This document shows positions 34,187 to 43,812 of a stretch of 64,000 nucleotides of DNA, in pieces. How positions within the stretch are numbered: the stretch's first letter is position 1; each line of letters begins with the position of its first letter. The notes below the pieces were generated by a model that saw nothing but the letters and a program-made list of their open reading frames with translations, did no database searches and was not told the origin of the DNA. The position numbers and the translations under genes are program-made. The stretch comes from CAZNKU01 sp045654805 (lineage in GTDB: Bacteria; Bacillota; Clostridia; Monoglobales; Firm-18): the NCBI GenBank assembly GCA_045654805.1, contig JAZOOD010000066.1, positions 77,795-141,794 on the forward strand, written 5' to 3'.

Positions 34187-35593
34187 CTACATTTTACTTA
34201 AAATATCCCGAATAATTTCTCTTTCATCAAAATGTATTGTTTTATCCTTTAATATCTGATAATCCTCGTGGCCCTTGCCTGCAAGCACAATTACATCATC
34301 CTTGCGGGCATATTTAATGGCATATTCTATGGCATCGCGTCTGTTTTCAATAACCACATATTCCGCCATAGCATCCCCCATACCGTCTAATATGTCACGT
34401 ATAATTGCGTCAGGCTCCTCTGTACGGGGGTTGTCGGACGTCACTATACAAAAGTCCGCAAGTCTGCCCGCAACTCTGCCCATTTTAGGACGTTTGGTTT
34501 TATCCCTGTCGCCGCCGCAACCGAACAACACAACAACCCTGCCCTTTGCAAAATTCCTTACACTGGAAAGTATATTTTCCAATCCGTCAGGAGTATGTGC
34601 ATAGTCTATAAGCAGTGTAAATTCTCTGCCGCAATCTACAACCTCCGCTCTTCCCTTAACACCCTGAGCAACATTCAAAGCCTTTTCAATAACCTTGTCA
34701 TCTATTCCGCAAGCCTTACATATACCAATGGCTGTAAGTGCATTATACACCGAAAATACACCGGGAATGCCAAGCTCTATTTTCATATTACCGCATTTAA
34801 AATTTACACCCTTGTTGCCGTATTCAATATTTTCAGCAATTATATTTCCGCTATCTATACCGTATGAAATTTTATGGCACTTACAATCATTAACCAACCT
34901 TGCACCATAACTGTCATCACTGTTGATAACCCCTGTTTTACACATATCAAACAACTTGCTTTTAGCAAGATAATAATTTTCCATATCTCCGTGAAAATCA
35001 AGATGGTCCTGTGTAAGGTTTGTAAACGCCCCCACCTGATAATCACATCCGTATACCCTGTATAAGTCTAACGAATGGGAAGAAACCTCCATAATACCAT
35101 ATGTGCATCCCTCTTTTACCATATCTGCAAAAAATTGTTGCATTTCCAAAGATTCCGGAGTAGTACGTTCGGTATGATAATCGCGGTCACCAATCATATT
35201 TTTATTTGTACCCATAAGCCCTACCTTTTCGCCGTTTGCTTCAAGTATGGACTTTACAAGATAAGTAACTGTTGTTTTGCCGTTAGTACCCGTAACTCCT
35301 ATGAGCTTAAGCTTTGATGTAGGATTGCCGTAAAATTCGCAGGACATCTCAGCCAATGCACGGCGTGCATTATCTACCCGTATACACGGCACATCCACAT
35401 CTTCAATTTCGCGTTCACATACTACACATACTGCACCGTTTTCAACAGCATTTTTTGCATATTTGTGTCCGTCAGTTTTAAAGCCTGTTATTGCTACAAA
35501 AACATCGCCGGGCTTTGTTTCTTTTGAATTATAGGAAATGCCCGAAATTTCGATGTCAACATCGGTTGATTTTAAAATGTCATTCAACTTCAT
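34187..35593 (-). CDS. murE: UDP-MurNAc-tripeptide synthetase MurE, meso-DAP type
   Basis: Adds the third stem amino acid. 468 residues with ATPase motif TGTNGKTT at residues 101-108, TTPESLEMQ, MEVSSHSLDLYR and DHLDFHGD. The substrate-discriminating DNPRTEEP near residue 400 contains the DNPR signature associated with meso-diaminopimelate rather than lysine, so the peptidoglycan is probably A1-gamma. GGGAGG lies 8 bases before the ATG. Confidence 0.96.
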   Translation of the reverse strand: MKLNDILKSTDVDIEISGISYNSKETKPGDVFVAITGFKTDGHKYAKNAVENGAVCVVCEREIEDVDVPCIRVDNARRALAEMSCEFYGNPTSKLKLIGVTGTNGKTTVTYLVKSILEANGEKVGLMGTNKNMIGDRDYHTERTTPESLEMQQFFADMVKEGCTYGIMEVSSHSLDLYRVYGCDYQVGAFTNLTQDHLDFHGDMENYYLAKSKLFDMCKTGVINSDDSYGARLVNDCKCHKISYGIDSGNIIAENIEYGNKGVNFKCGNMKIELGIPGVFSVYNALTAIGICKACGIDDKVIEKALNVAQGVKGRAEVVDCGREFTLLIDYAHTPDGLENILSSVRNFAKGRVVVLFGCGGDRDKTKRPKMGRVAGRLADFCIVTSDNPRTEEPDAIIRDILDGMGDAMAEYVVIENRRDAIEYAIKYARKDDVIVLAGKGHEDYQILKDKTIHFDEREIIRDILSKM

Positions 35594-35622
35594 ACGTCAA
35601 TTCCTCCCATGGACTAAAGTGT

Positions 35623-37833
35623 CTATTCGCCTGCTTCTATTCGCTTAAATTCCACTGTAACAGTAGTACCTATTTCTACAATAGTTCCCGGCTCAATAGA
35701 CTGCTTATAAGACAATACAGCCTCGTTTGACGTTGTAGAGCCTGCCCCCTGAACGTCAAGGTTCATCTTCGCAACAGAAACCTGTGTAGCTACCTGATTA
35801 ACCGTCATATTAAGTAAATTAGGTACAGTAGTTGTAGTATTTGTCATATTTTCTTCAGTATAAATCATAACAGTAGACTGCTGATTAACCTTAACCCCTG
35901 ACTTAGGCAATTGGTTAAGTACAGATGTGCCGTTACCCTCAATACTGTATTTTAGATTAGCATTTGCAAGTGCCTGCTTAGCCTGTTCAATATTCATACC
36001 CGAAAGATTAGGTACAATAGCTTCCATAGTAGCCAGCTCCTCCGCAGTATACGAAGGCTCTACGCCAAGATAAAGCAAGGATTCCTCCAATATATTTCTT
36101 GCAACCGGAGTAGCAATAATACCGCCGAAATACACGCCTGTTGTAGGCTCGTCAAGAAGCACAAGACATATAATTTCGGGTTCATCAGACGGTGCTATAC
36201 CTATAAATGAGGCAATGTATTTTTGGTTTCCTCTCGGTGTTTTTTCCGAAGTACCTGTTTTACCGCCCACACGATAGCCCTTGATGTATGCACCTGAGCC
36301 TGAACCTTCTGAAACAACAGACTCCAAAACTTCCCTGAGTTGCTTACTTGTAGATTCCGAAATTATCTGGCGTACTTCCTCAGTGCCAAATTCCTTTACA
36401 ACATTACCGTCACTGTCCACAAAGCGTTTTACCATATGAGGTTTTACCATCATACCGTCGTTTGCAACTGCATTAACGGCAGTTATCATCTGTATAGGTG
36501 TAACTGTAAAGCCCTGACCGAACGAATATGTTGCAAGCTCAACCTCGTTAAAGCCGGATTTTTCGTGCATAAGTCCCAAATCTTCACCAGGCAGGTCTAT
36601 GCCTGTTTTTTCACGAAAGCCAAGTCCAAACATATAGTCATAAAACTTGCTTGCACCTACCCTTGCACCTATTTCAATAAATGCAGGGTTACAGGAATTC
36701 TGAACTGCCTTTACAAAGGTCTGTGTCCCGTGACCGGCGTGCTTCCAACAACCAATGCTGTAATTCTTTACCTGTTTGTGTCCGTTACAATAGAACGTAT
36801 CATTTGCAGAAATTACATTCTCCTCAATAGCCATAGCAGAGGTGAAGATTTTAAATGTCGAACCGGGCTCGTAGGCATCCACAACAGCCTTGTTTCTCCA
36901 TAGCTTATTAAGAGCCTCCGAATATTTTACATCCCTTTCCTCACCTTCGGGATATTCGTTTATTTCCTCGAGCTTTTCTTCATCTGTTATAACAAAGGGA
37001 TTGTTAAGGTCAAAGTCCGGTTTTGTAGTCATAGCAAGAATTTCTCCGGTCTTTACCTCCATAACTATACAGCAGGCGCCGTTAGCAAGCTGATTTTCCT
37101 CTACTGCCTGCTCCATATATTTTTCAGCAATTCGCTGTATGTTTTCGTCAATAGTGAGCACTACGCTCAAGCCGTCTTCAGGGTCAATCAGCCTTTCATA
37201 ATCAAATGGCATTTCACTACCCGACGCATCACTTGCAGTAACCAGACGTCCTGCCGCACCCTTTAAGTAATTGTCATATTCAAGCTCTATACCCGCAAGC
37301 CCCTGATTATCTGTTCCCGTAAAGCCTATTATGTGTGATGCAAGGTTGTCATAGGGATAATATCTCTTTGTATCAGACACTAATGTAAATCCGGATACAT
37401 CATTTTCATCAAGATACTTCCTGACCTTGTCAGCCAATGATTTATCTATCTTCTTTTTTACAATTACATAAGACGTTTTTTGTTTGAGTTTCTTATACAC
37501 AGATTCATATTCCATATCAAGCAAGCTTGCAAGACCCTGTGATATTTCTTCAATGCTGATATTTTTATTTTTCTGTACATCCACAGGCGAAGCCGTAATC
37601 GTTTCAACAGAAATGGATGCCGCAAGAACATTGCCGTTTCTGTCTAAAACAGAGCCTCTTTTGGAATTTATGGTTTTATCTCTGGTCTGTTGCTCTACAG
37701 CCGCCTGAGAAAGCTCTGCACCGCTGATAATCTGCCATCTTACAACAAATGCCAATACATATATAAAGCCTATCATACACACTGCCAGAACAATAAGCAT
37801 TTTTTTCTTCATATCCATTGTTGTTCTATCCAC
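35623..37833 (-). CDS. spoVD: Class B penicillin-binding protein with two PASTA domains (SpoVD/FtsI type)
   Basis: A transpeptidase partner of the SEDS enzyme, 736 residues. One N-terminal membrane segment (MLIVLAVCMIGFIYVLAFVV), a class B dimerisation domain (SKRGSVLDRNGNVLA), then the transpeptidase with EPGSTFKIF (active Ser), NSCN and GGKTGTSEK. Two PASTA repeats close the protein (VPNLSGMNIEQAKQALANAN; VPNLLNMTVNQVATQVSVAK). GTG start after AGAGGGTG. PASTA-bearing class B PBPs here are called SpoVD in Bacillus; whether it also serves vegetative division is open. Confidence 0.94.
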   Translation of the reverse strand: MDRTTMDMKKKMLIVLAVCMIGFIYVLAFVVRWQIISGAELSQAAVEQQTRDKTINSKRGSVLDRNGNVLAASISVETITASPVDVQKNKNISIEEISQGLASLLDMEYESVYKKLKQKTSYVIVKKKIDKSLADKVRKYLDENDVSGFTLVSDTKRYYPYDNLASHIIGFTGTDNQGLAGIELEYDNYLKGAAGRLVTASDASGSEMPFDYERLIDPEDGLSVVLTIDENIQRIAEKYMEQAVEENQLANGACCIVMEVKTGEILAMTTKPDFDLNNPFVITDEEKLEEINEYPEGEERDVKYSEALNKLWRNKAVVDAYEPGSTFKIFTSAMAIEENVISANDTFYCNGHKQVKNYSIGCWKHAGHGTQTFVKAVQNSCNPAFIEIGARVGASKFYDYMFGLGFREKTGIDLPGEDLGLMHEKSGFNEVELATYSFGQGFTVTPIQMITAVNAVANDGMMVKPHMVKRFVDSDGNVVKEFGTEEVRQIISESTSKQLREVLESVVSEGSGSGAYIKGYRVGGKTGTSEKTPRGNQKYIASFIGIAPSDEPEIICLVLLDEPTTGVYFGGIIATPVARNILEESLLYLGVEPSYTAEELATMEAIVPNLSGMNIEQAKQALANANLKYSIEGNGTSVLNQLPKSGVKVNQQSTVMIYTEENMTNTTTTVPNLLNMTVNQVATQVSVAKMNLDVQGAGSTTSNEAVLSYKQSIEPGTIVEIGTTVTVEFKRIEAGE

Positions 37834-37929
37834 AAAATCACCCTCTTACGCCCAAAGCTTTTATTTTTATATAATCGAAAAAACGACTATAAGAGGAGTC
37901 ATACGACCCCTCTTATACCTATTAATAAT

Positions 37930-38394
37930 TTATTTCAAGTATTCCAAAAAGCCCGCAAAAAACCCTTTAATCCCACTAAGGGCGGAATTAGTACCTGCAA
38001 CATTTTTCATATAATTTTCCTTAGTAGGGTTTAGGTAAACCTTTTGAGTGCTTGTAATCTTTTGTAATCCAAGTTGTGTTTCCGCATATTCCTGAATCTT
38101 CGTCTTGTCAGTCATATTTTCAATGGAAAGTCTTGTCTGTTCGTTTTCCATACGTATGGTTTCAAGCTTCTTAGTCTGGCTTGCAACGTCACTGTGCAAA
38201 TCATAAATTCGCACATATCTGAAAAGAATTGCAAACATAGCTACAAAAAACACTACCATATACAGTGCCAATTTGCGTCTTGCAGCCTTAAGCTTTTGTT
38301 GTCTTTTCTTTTCGATTTCAGCTTTTTTGTCGACTTTTTGTTCAACATACATATCCCATTGATATGCATTACTTGTCGAATTTGGCACGTACAT
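37930..38394 (-). CDS. ftsL: FtsL-like division protein
   Basis: 154 residues: a basic cytoplasmic N-terminus (KKRQQKLKAARRKL), one membrane segment (LALYMVVFFVAMFAILFRYV), then a coiled coil (ASQTKKLETIRMENEQTRLS) and the DivIC/FtsL-type tail with EYAETQLGLQK. Position between rsmH and the PBP gene is that of ftsL. ATG at 38394, after AGGAAAG. Sequence conservation in this family is low, so the call rests on topology and synteny. Confidence 0.85.
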   Translation of the reverse strand: MYVPNSTSNAYQWDMYVEQKVDKKAEIEKKRQQKLKAARRKLALYMVVFFVAMFAILFRYVRIYDLHSDVASQTKKLETIRMENEQTRLSIENMTDKTKIQEYAETQLGLQKITSTQKVYLNPTKENYMKNVAGTNSALSGIKGFFAGFLEYLK

Positions 38395-38417
38395 CAAAAT
38401 CTTTCCTTTCTGTAAAA

Positions 38418-39350
38418 TTAATCCACGGGCAGCTTTTCAATAACACGCAATTTTGCACTTGCAGACCTGCTGTTTATGATAAGCTCCTCTTTTGTGGGAA
38501 GTATTGGTTTTTTAGTAATTATTTTAACCTTTGGTTTATTATTACATACGCAAACAGGAAATTCCTTAGGGCATATACATCCTTGTGCAAGTGATGCAAA
38601 GGTTGTTTTCACTATTCTATCCTCCAGAGAATGGAAGGTTATTATCGCCATTCTTCCACCGGGCTTTAGATAACTGCAAAAATCTTTTATAGTCTGGCTA
38701 AGTCCCGAAAGCTCGTCATTAACCGCTATGCGTATAGCCTGAAATACTCGTTTTTCCGGATGTTTTTCGTCTTTTCTTGTCTTAAAGGGAATACAGCTTT
38801 TAACCAGCTCCGCCAGCTCAAATGTGGTCTTGATAGGCTTTTCCTGCCTTTGTTCTATAATTTTACGAACAATAGGTCTTGTGAACTTTTCTTCCCCATA
38901 TTCAAAAATAATTTTTTCAAGCTCCTTTTGCCCGTATGTATTAACCACATCATATGCTGATATGGCATCATTCACATTCATACGCATATCAAGGGGAGCA
39001 TCAAACCTGTAGCTAAATCCCCTTTCAGGAGTATCAAGCTGATAGGACGAAACACCCAAATCCAAAAGCACCCCGTCAAGCCCGTCCACATCAAGACTAT
39101 CCATAATATTGTTTATATTATTATAGTTATCATTTACATAAGTAACGTTATAGCCATCAAGCTTAGCTTTTGCTGCGTTAATGGCAGTAATATCACGGTC
39201 TATGCCAATTAATCTTTTGCACTTGGACGCAATGTGTACGGAATGTCCCGCACCGCCCAATGTTCCGTCTATATATACGCCGTCGCTTTTAATATCAAGA
39301 GCCTCAATACATTCATCAAGCATAACCGGTATATGGGCAAATTCCGTCAT
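38418..39350 (-). CDS. rsmH: 16S rRNA (cytosine-1402-N4)-methyltransferase RsmH
   Basis: Methylates C1402 of 16S rRNA in the P site. 310 residues. MraW signatures: HIPVMLDECIEALDIK, the SAM site DGTLGGAGHSVHIA, LLDLGVSSYQLD, PLDMRM and the C-terminal TFHSLEDRIVK. It starts 4 bases inside mraZ (ATGA-type overlap). Confidence 0.97.
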   Translation of the reverse strand: MTEFAHIPVMLDECIEALDIKSDGVYIDGTLGGAGHSVHIASKCKRLIGIDRDITAINAAKAKLDGYNVTYVNDNYNNINNIMDSLDVDGLDGVLLDLGVSSYQLDTPERGFSYRFDAPLDMRMNVNDAISAYDVVNTYGQKELEKIIFEYGEEKFTRPIVRKIIEQRQEKPIKTTFELAELVKSCIPFKTRKDEKHPEKRVFQAIRIAVNDELSGLSQTIKDFCSYLKPGGRMAIITFHSLEDRIVKTTFASLAQGCICPKEFPVCVCNNKPKVKIITKKPILPTKEELIINSRSASAKLRVIEKLPVD

Positions 39351-39772
39351 ATTCCAAGCTCCTCCATCTGAAGTGCAACTTCGTCAGTATCTTCAACAAA
39401 TTCCGCATTCTGTTTTTCCCATTCGTCTTTGTTCCAGATTTCCGCACGTTTTGCAAGGCCGACTATAACTGCATCTTTAAAAAGCTCTGCATATTCACGA
39501 AGTGTCTGTGGCACTAATATACGTCCTTGTTTGTCAAGTTCACACTCCGTCATACCGCCGTAGAAGAAACGCTGAATTTTCCTACCCTTGGAAAGTGATT
39601 GTTCAGCAAGCTTTTCATCAAGCTTTTCCCATTCCTGCTGAGAAAAAACAAACAAGCACTTGTCAAGCCCTTTGGTGATTACAAACCTTTCGCCCAATTC
39701 GTCACGAAACTTAGCAGGCATAATCATTCTGCCCTTAGCATCAATATTATGTTGAAACTCACCCACTAACAT
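39347..39772 (-). CDS. mraZ: Transcriptional regulator MraZ
   Basis: DNA-binding repressor of the dcw cluster, 141 residues, made of two SpoVT/AbrB-like repeats: the first with FQHNIDAKGRMIMPAKFRDE, the second with ECELDKQGRILVPQTLREY. AGGTGG lies before the ATG. Three GTGG-containing boxes just upstream (39801-39827) fit its known repeated target. Confidence 0.96.
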   Translation of the reverse strand: MLVGEFQHNIDAKGRMIMPAKFRDELGERFVITKGLDKCLFVFSQQEWEKLDEKLAEQSLSKGRKIQRFFYGGMTECELDKQGRILVPQTLREYAELFKDAVIVGLAKRAEIWNKDEWEKQNAEFVEDTDEVALQMEELGI

Positions 39773-39800
39773 TTCGCCACCACCTTTTTGGGATTTAACA

Positions 39801-39827
39801 CCACTTTATTCCACTTTTCATCCACTT
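39801..39827 (-). promoter_or_regulatory. MraZ box array
   Basis: On the minus strand AAGTGG occurs three times, the GTGG cores 10 and 11 bp apart, between the promoter -10 and the mraZ start. MraZ is known to bind tandem GTGG/TGGG repeats at about 10-bp spacing upstream of its own gene, so autoregulation of the cluster is expected. Confidence 0.7.
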
Positions 39828-39833
39828 GATTTC

Positions 39834-39862
39834 ATTATAAACCATATTTTCATAAAAATCAA
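39834..39862 (-). promoter_or_regulatory. Sigma-A promoter of the dcw cluster
   Basis: Minus strand TTGATT (39862-39857), 17-base spacer, TATAAT (39839-39834). The MraZ boxes begin 6 bases downstream of the -10. Confidence 0.75.
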
Positions 39863-39958
39863 TAGTTTTTTTACATTTTTATTACATTTTTTAAAATTTA
39901 CAACATTTTGTGCTTTTGGGCTTTGAGTCAACCAAAATAAAGTACAAAAAGGCAAAAA

Positions 39959-39999
39959 AATAAGACCGTCTGATATAAATCAAACAGTCTTATTAATTT
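39959..39999 (-). terminator. Terminator of the acidic-tail membrane protein gene
   Basis: Stem AATAAGAC/GTCTTATT plus an inner TGAT/ATCA pairing; it begins about 10 bases past the stop at 40010, and the minus-strand tail is T-rich. Confidence 0.65.
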
Positions 40000-40009
40000 T
40001 TAGTTAATT

Positions 40010-40819
40010 TTATTCTTCAGTTTTTTCTTCCGCAACTTCCTCAGATGCTTCTTCAACGATTTCTTCATCCACTTCCTCAACAGCTTCTGAAGCTTCAGAA
40101 ACCAAAACATCAAACAAATTATCTTCGCTTACATATTCGTCATTTTCTTCATCAGCTTTTACAGCCTTTTTCTTTCTTATTGTCAAAACAGCAATCAGCA
40201 CAATCAATGCCAACACTACAAGGCACATAACACCGATTAAAACATTAATCCAGTGAATTTTGTATGAAACTTCCATAAAAGAATTTTGCTGTCCCGCAAT
40301 AATTTCATGTGACTTGGTTTTGTTTCCAAAATCAAAAACAACTTCAGCAATTTTTTCACCATCATTAAAGCCGTTGCTCAACATAGTTCCACACACATAA
40401 ACAAAGATGTTTTTATCTGCAAAAAAACCTTCGTTGCCTATAAAAGCAATACCGGCATCTGCCAAATCGTCCAAAGTCATTGTGGACTGTCCCATAGACA
40501 AAGCTCTTTTGCCGTTATACTCTGTTTCCTCCATTGCCTGACCATAGGAAGCATACATCTGAGCATAGTAATCCAAAGTGCCATCTGTTGCAGTAATAAA
40601 TGAATCAATTGTGATATTCTCAAGATTTTCAAAATTAAACACCAAATACTGAACAATGCTCTTTTCGTCAAAATCACTTGGTTTTTCAGGGGTTACAGTT
40701 TCCTCAACTACCTCAGTCTGTTCGTTTGTTACAACAGGCTCATCTGCCATTACTGCAATACCTGTCACCATTGTAAAAACAAGAGTCAATGCCATAATCA
40801 TAGCTAAAATCTTTTTCAT
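40010..40819 (-). CDS. Hypothetical exported protein with C-terminal membrane anchor and acidic tail
   Basis: 269 residues. Signal peptide (ILAMIMALTLVFTMVTGIAVMA), an extracellular domain of about 155 residues with little recognisable similarity, one membrane segment (WINVLIGVMCLVVLALIVLI), a KKK stop-transfer and a strongly acidic cytoplasmic tail (repeated EE/VEE/SEE). Of the clustered ATGs, the one ending at 40819 has GGGAG 8 bases upstream. A TTGACT-17-TATAAT promoter is at 40854-40882. Family and function unknown; the topology suits a surface sensor or adaptor. Confidence 0.75.
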   Translation of the reverse strand: MKKILAMIMALTLVFTMVTGIAVMADEPVVTNEQTEVVEETVTPEKPSDFDEKSIVQYLVFNFENLENITIDSFITATDGTLDYYAQMYASYGQAMEETEYNGKRALSMGQSTMTLDDLADAGIAFIGNEGFFADKNIFVYVCGTMLSNGFNDGEKIAEVVFDFGNKTKSHEIIAGQQNSFMEVSYKIHWINVLIGVMCLVVLALIVLIAVLTIRKKKAVKADEENDEYVSEDNLFDVLVSEASEAVEEVDEEIVEEASEEVAEEKTEE

Positions 40820-40853
40820 TTTCATATCTCCCATACAATAAAATACTTTTTAA

Positions 40854-40882
40854 ATTATACAACCATTCCCAAAAATAGTCAA
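40854..40882 (-). promoter_or_regulatory. Sigma-A promoter of the acidic-tail protein gene
   Basis: Minus strand TTGACT, 17-base spacer, TATAAT, placed just after the U32 gene stop. Confidence 0.7.
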
Positions 40883-40884
40883 TA

Positions 40885-42108
40885 TTATTTTTGTTTTCTT
40901 AACATACTATTAACATCTACTTTTTGCGGCAACTTTACTTTAAGCAACATTTTTCCTACTGTTGCAGACTCTATCGGGTTGCCCTTATCATTTATAATAG
41001 ACGTTACTTTAAACTCAATTGTATCATTTACAGGTTGCATTATTTCAATAGTTTCGCCTACAGAAAACTTATTTTTTTGCATAACTACGGCGTTACCCTT
41101 GTCGTCACATTCCTTTACAACACCCACAACCTCGTAATCTCTGATATACGCGTTGTTGTCATAAACCTGACCGTCATCCTTTGGTGCCCCATGCCAGAAG
41201 CCTGTGGAATACACCCTGTGGCTTACCTTTTGAAGCTCATCAAGCTGACGCGGGTCAAAAACATATTTTTCGGGATTTTCGTAATATCTGTCAATTTCGT
41301 GACGGTATGCCTTTACTGTGTTGGCAACATAATATTCACTTTTTACCCTGCCCTCTATTTTAAAGCTTGTAACACCTGCGTCTACAAGTTCAGGGATATA
41401 CTCTATCAGGCATAAATCCTTGGAATTGAAGAAATAACTGCCCTCGTCACCCTCCATAACCTGATAATACTGACCGGGACGTTTTTCCTCCATCAAATAA
41501 TATTTCCATCTGCAAGGTTGGGCACAGGCTCCTCTGTTAGCCTCTCTGCCTATCATAAAACTGCTTAAAAGACATCGACCGGAATACGAAACGCACATTG
41601 CACCGTGTACAAAAAGTTCCAGCTCCAAATCCTTATCCGTCTTTTCGCGGAGCTCCTTAACCTCCCCATAAGTCATTTCACGGGAAAGTACCACACGGGT
41701 AGCCCCAAGCTTGTGCCACATATTTGCACTTGCATAGTTATTGGTATTAGCCTGTGTGCTTATGTGAATATCAAGGTTTGGCACATTGTTTTTTACAACG
41801 TCAAAAGCACCCACGTCGGAGAGTATAATAGCATCCGCACCGTAGGAATGTATTTTTTCCGCAAACTTGCCTACTGCCTCAATATCCTTATTTTTCATAA
41901 TAACATTTGTGGCAATATATATTTTTCTGCCGTTTTCCTTTGCAAAATTTATACCTCTTTTAATATCCTCGTCACTGAAGTTGTTGCAGGCGACACGCAT
42001 AGAAAATTCCTCGCCACCAAGGTACACTGCGTCTGCGCCGTACTGTATTGCCGCAACCAACTTGTCATAATCTCCTGCAGGAGCCAATATTTCGGGCTTT
42101 TTAATCAT
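40885..42108 (-). CDS. U32 family protein, TrhP/YrrO-like tRNA hydroxylation factor
   Basis: 407 residues of the peptidase U32 family: PEILAPAGDYDKLVAAIQYG, VYLGGEEFSMR, ELFVHGAMCVSYSGRC, then further Cys in NRGACAQPCRWKY, and a C-terminal beta-barrel domain. The cysteines are conserved in U32 proteins acting in 5-hydroxyuridine formation at tRNA U34. In B. subtilis yrrO lies in the same gene group as mltG (yrrL) and yrrM, encoding TrmR, which methylates ho5U. The same association here supports the tRNA role over a protease role; this remains inference. Confidence 0.85.
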   Translation of the reverse strand: MIKKPEILAPAGDYDKLVAAIQYGADAVYLGGEEFSMRVACNNFSDEDIKRGINFAKENGRKIYIATNVIMKNKDIEAVGKFAEKIHSYGADAIILSDVGAFDVVKNNVPNLDIHISTQANTNNYASANMWHKLGATRVVLSREMTYGEVKELREKTDKDLELELFVHGAMCVSYSGRCLLSSFMIGREANRGACAQPCRWKYYLMEEKRPGQYYQVMEGDEGSYFFNSKDLCLIEYIPELVDAGVTSFKIEGRVKSEYYVANTVKAYRHEIDRYYENPEKYVFDPRQLDELQKVSHRVYSTGFWHGAPKDDGQVYDNNAYIRDYEVVGVVKECDDKGNAVVMQKNKFSVGETIEIMQPVNDTIEFKVTSIINDKGNPIESATVGKMLLKVKLPQKVDVNSMLRKQK

Positions 42109-42120
42109 CTACTACACCCC

Positions 42121-42774
42121 CTATTTAAGTCTGTAGCTTATTGCGGCACCGTCACCAATTGGCACAATAACCGTATTAAGCTCGTCCATATTACAAATTG
42201 TATCAAGATATTTACGAAGTCTTCGTATAATAGTTACTTTTCTTCTTTTATACAGCTCGTCCGTTGCCACCATACCCTTATAGAGTATATTGTCGCTGAA
42301 CATTATTCCCCCAACCTTGAGCATACGCATACAATGGGGAAGAAATTCCAGATACTGTCCCTTTGCCGCATCAACAAAAATAAAGTCATACTGTCCATCC
42401 AAGGTTTCCAGTATCTCCAACGCATCACCCTTATGTACGTGAATATTATCCGTATGCCCCGCTTTTTCTATGTTGGAAAACAAGGGTTCAAACATATTTT
42501 CGTCACGTTCTATTGTTGTAACGTCAGCGCCCGCATTAGCCATAATAATTGACGAATAGCCTATAGCAGAGCCTATTTCCAACACCTTTTTAGAAGGTGA
42601 AATATTAATAAGATTTTCAATAAGCTTTATAGTTTCAGGCTGTGCAATAGGCACGTCGTTAACCTTTGCATAATCCTCTATTTCAGCCAGCAAGCCCTTA
42701 TTCTTTTTCATAGTACGCCTTATATATCTTGTTATATATTCATAGTTAATGTTATGTTCTTCATTATTTTGCAT
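42121..42774 (-). CDS. trmR: O-methyltransferase, TrmR/YrrM-like (tRNA 5-hydroxyuridine)
   Basis: A class I SAM-dependent methyltransferase of 217 residues, similar in type to the catechol O-methyltransferase-like family. SAM motif VLEIGSAIGYSSIIMA, acidic TTIERDE and the FIFVDAAKGQY metal-site region. Start taken at the ATG ending at 42774, with AGAGGA upstream; a longer frame overlaps mltG. It sits between mltG and the U32 gene, matching yrrL-yrrM in Bacillus, so the probable product is mo5U34 in tRNA. Confidence 0.85.
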   Translation of the reverse strand: MQNNEEHNINYEYITRYIRRTMKKNKGLLAEIEDYAKVNDVPIAQPETIKLIENLINISPSKKVLEIGSAIGYSSIIMANAGADVTTIERDENMFEPLFSNIEKAGHTDNIHVHKGDALEILETLDGQYDFIFVDAAKGQYLEFLPHCMRMLKVGGIMFSDNILYKGMVATDELYKRRKVTIIRRLRKYLDTICNMDELNTVIVPIGDGAAISYRLK

Positions 42775-42787
42775 ATTTTGTTCCTCT

Positions 42788-43801
42788 TTACTGATTTTCC
42801 GCAACAGCCTTGTTATGTTCATTAAAGGTCTTTGAAAAAACGTGTCCGCTGCCGTCAGACTTTGCTACAAAATAGTAATAGTCGTGACTTTCCGGATAAA
42901 GTGCCGCCTCTATTGCACTTTTGCTTGGTGATGCAACAGGTCCTGCAGGCAATCCTGCATATTTATATGTGTTATAAGGGGAATCAATCTGTGTATCCTT
43001 TATAGTCAGCACAGGCTTGCGTTCCTTTAAAATATACTGAACGGTAGCACAGGACTGCAAATTCATACCGTCTTTTATACGGTTGTAAAATACTCCTGCA
43101 ACCTTTTTGTGTTCCGAAACATTGGCAGCTTCCCTTTCAATAACAGAAGCAAGAGTTACAATGTCATAATCGGTCATTCCCATTTCCTTTGCTCTGGCAG
43201 AATATTGGTCTGTATATACATTGTCAAAAGTCTTTAACATAGTGTCTATTACTTCCTTTGCAGAAACACCGTAGTTAAATTCGTATGTTGCAGGGAACAA
43301 AAACCCCTCCAATTTATAATTAACTCCCTCTTTATCAATCAGGAAGTCATATTCAAATTCATCTTCTTGCGCAGACTTCATAAATTCCTCTGCAGTTACA
43401 ATGCCCGCTTCTTCACAGGCTTGTGCTATAAGACGCAGTTCATAACCCTCGGGCACCAAAAGTTTTACCGTACGTGATGTCCCCGCCTGAGAAAGCTGTT
43501 GGCAAATTTCACCATATGACATAGATGTTGTAAAAACATGTCCGCCAAATTTAAAATCTACAGCCTTGCCCTTGGCATACATATAAAAAACTTTTCCGTG
43601 GCTGATAATTCCGTTATCTGCAAGTTTTTTTGCAGTTTCCTTTAAAGTTTCGCCCTCGGCAACCTCGATAAACACGCCGTTGTTGTTACCGCCATAACCA
43701 AAAACATCCTTTAAAACAGGAGTAGCAAAAACAGCCACACATACTATAAACAAGACTAAAACTACAATCAGTTTTTTCTTGTTTTTATTTATAAATTCCA
43801 T
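42788..43801 (-). CDS. mltG: Endolytic murein transglycosylase MltG
   Basis: Cleaves nascent glycan strands at the membrane. 337 residues: an N-terminal membrane anchor (KLIVVLVLFIVCVAVFATPV), a LysM-like subdomain (VFIEVAEGETLKETAKKLAD) and the YceG catalytic domain with LEGFLFPATYEF and the catalytic Glu in LASVIEREA. The C-terminus SGHVFSKTFNEHNKAV is typical. It is the first gene of mltG-trmR-U32. Confidence 0.95.
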   Translation of the reverse strand: MEFINKNKKKLIVVLVLFIVCVAVFATPVLKDVFGYGGNNNGVFIEVAEGETLKETAKKLADNGIISHGKVFYMYAKGKAVDFKFGGHVFTTSMSYGEICQQLSQAGTSRTVKLLVPEGYELRLIAQACEEAGIVTAEEFMKSAQEDEFEYDFLIDKEGVNYKLEGFLFPATYEFNYGVSAKEVIDTMLKTFDNVYTDQYSARAKEMGMTDYDIVTLASVIEREAANVSEHKKVAGVFYNRIKDGMNLQSCATVQYILKERKPVLTIKDTQIDSPYNTYKYAGLPAGPVASPSKSAIEAALYPESHDYYYFVAKSDGSGHVFSKTFNEHNKAVAENQ

Positions 43802-43812
43802 AATACTGCCCC

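Noticed and set aside
41605..42552. A 315-codon plus-strand frame opposite the U32 and trmR genes
   Set aside because: Antisense to two conserved genes, with no ribosome binding site and atypical, Cys/His-rich composition; a shadow of AT-rich coding sequence.
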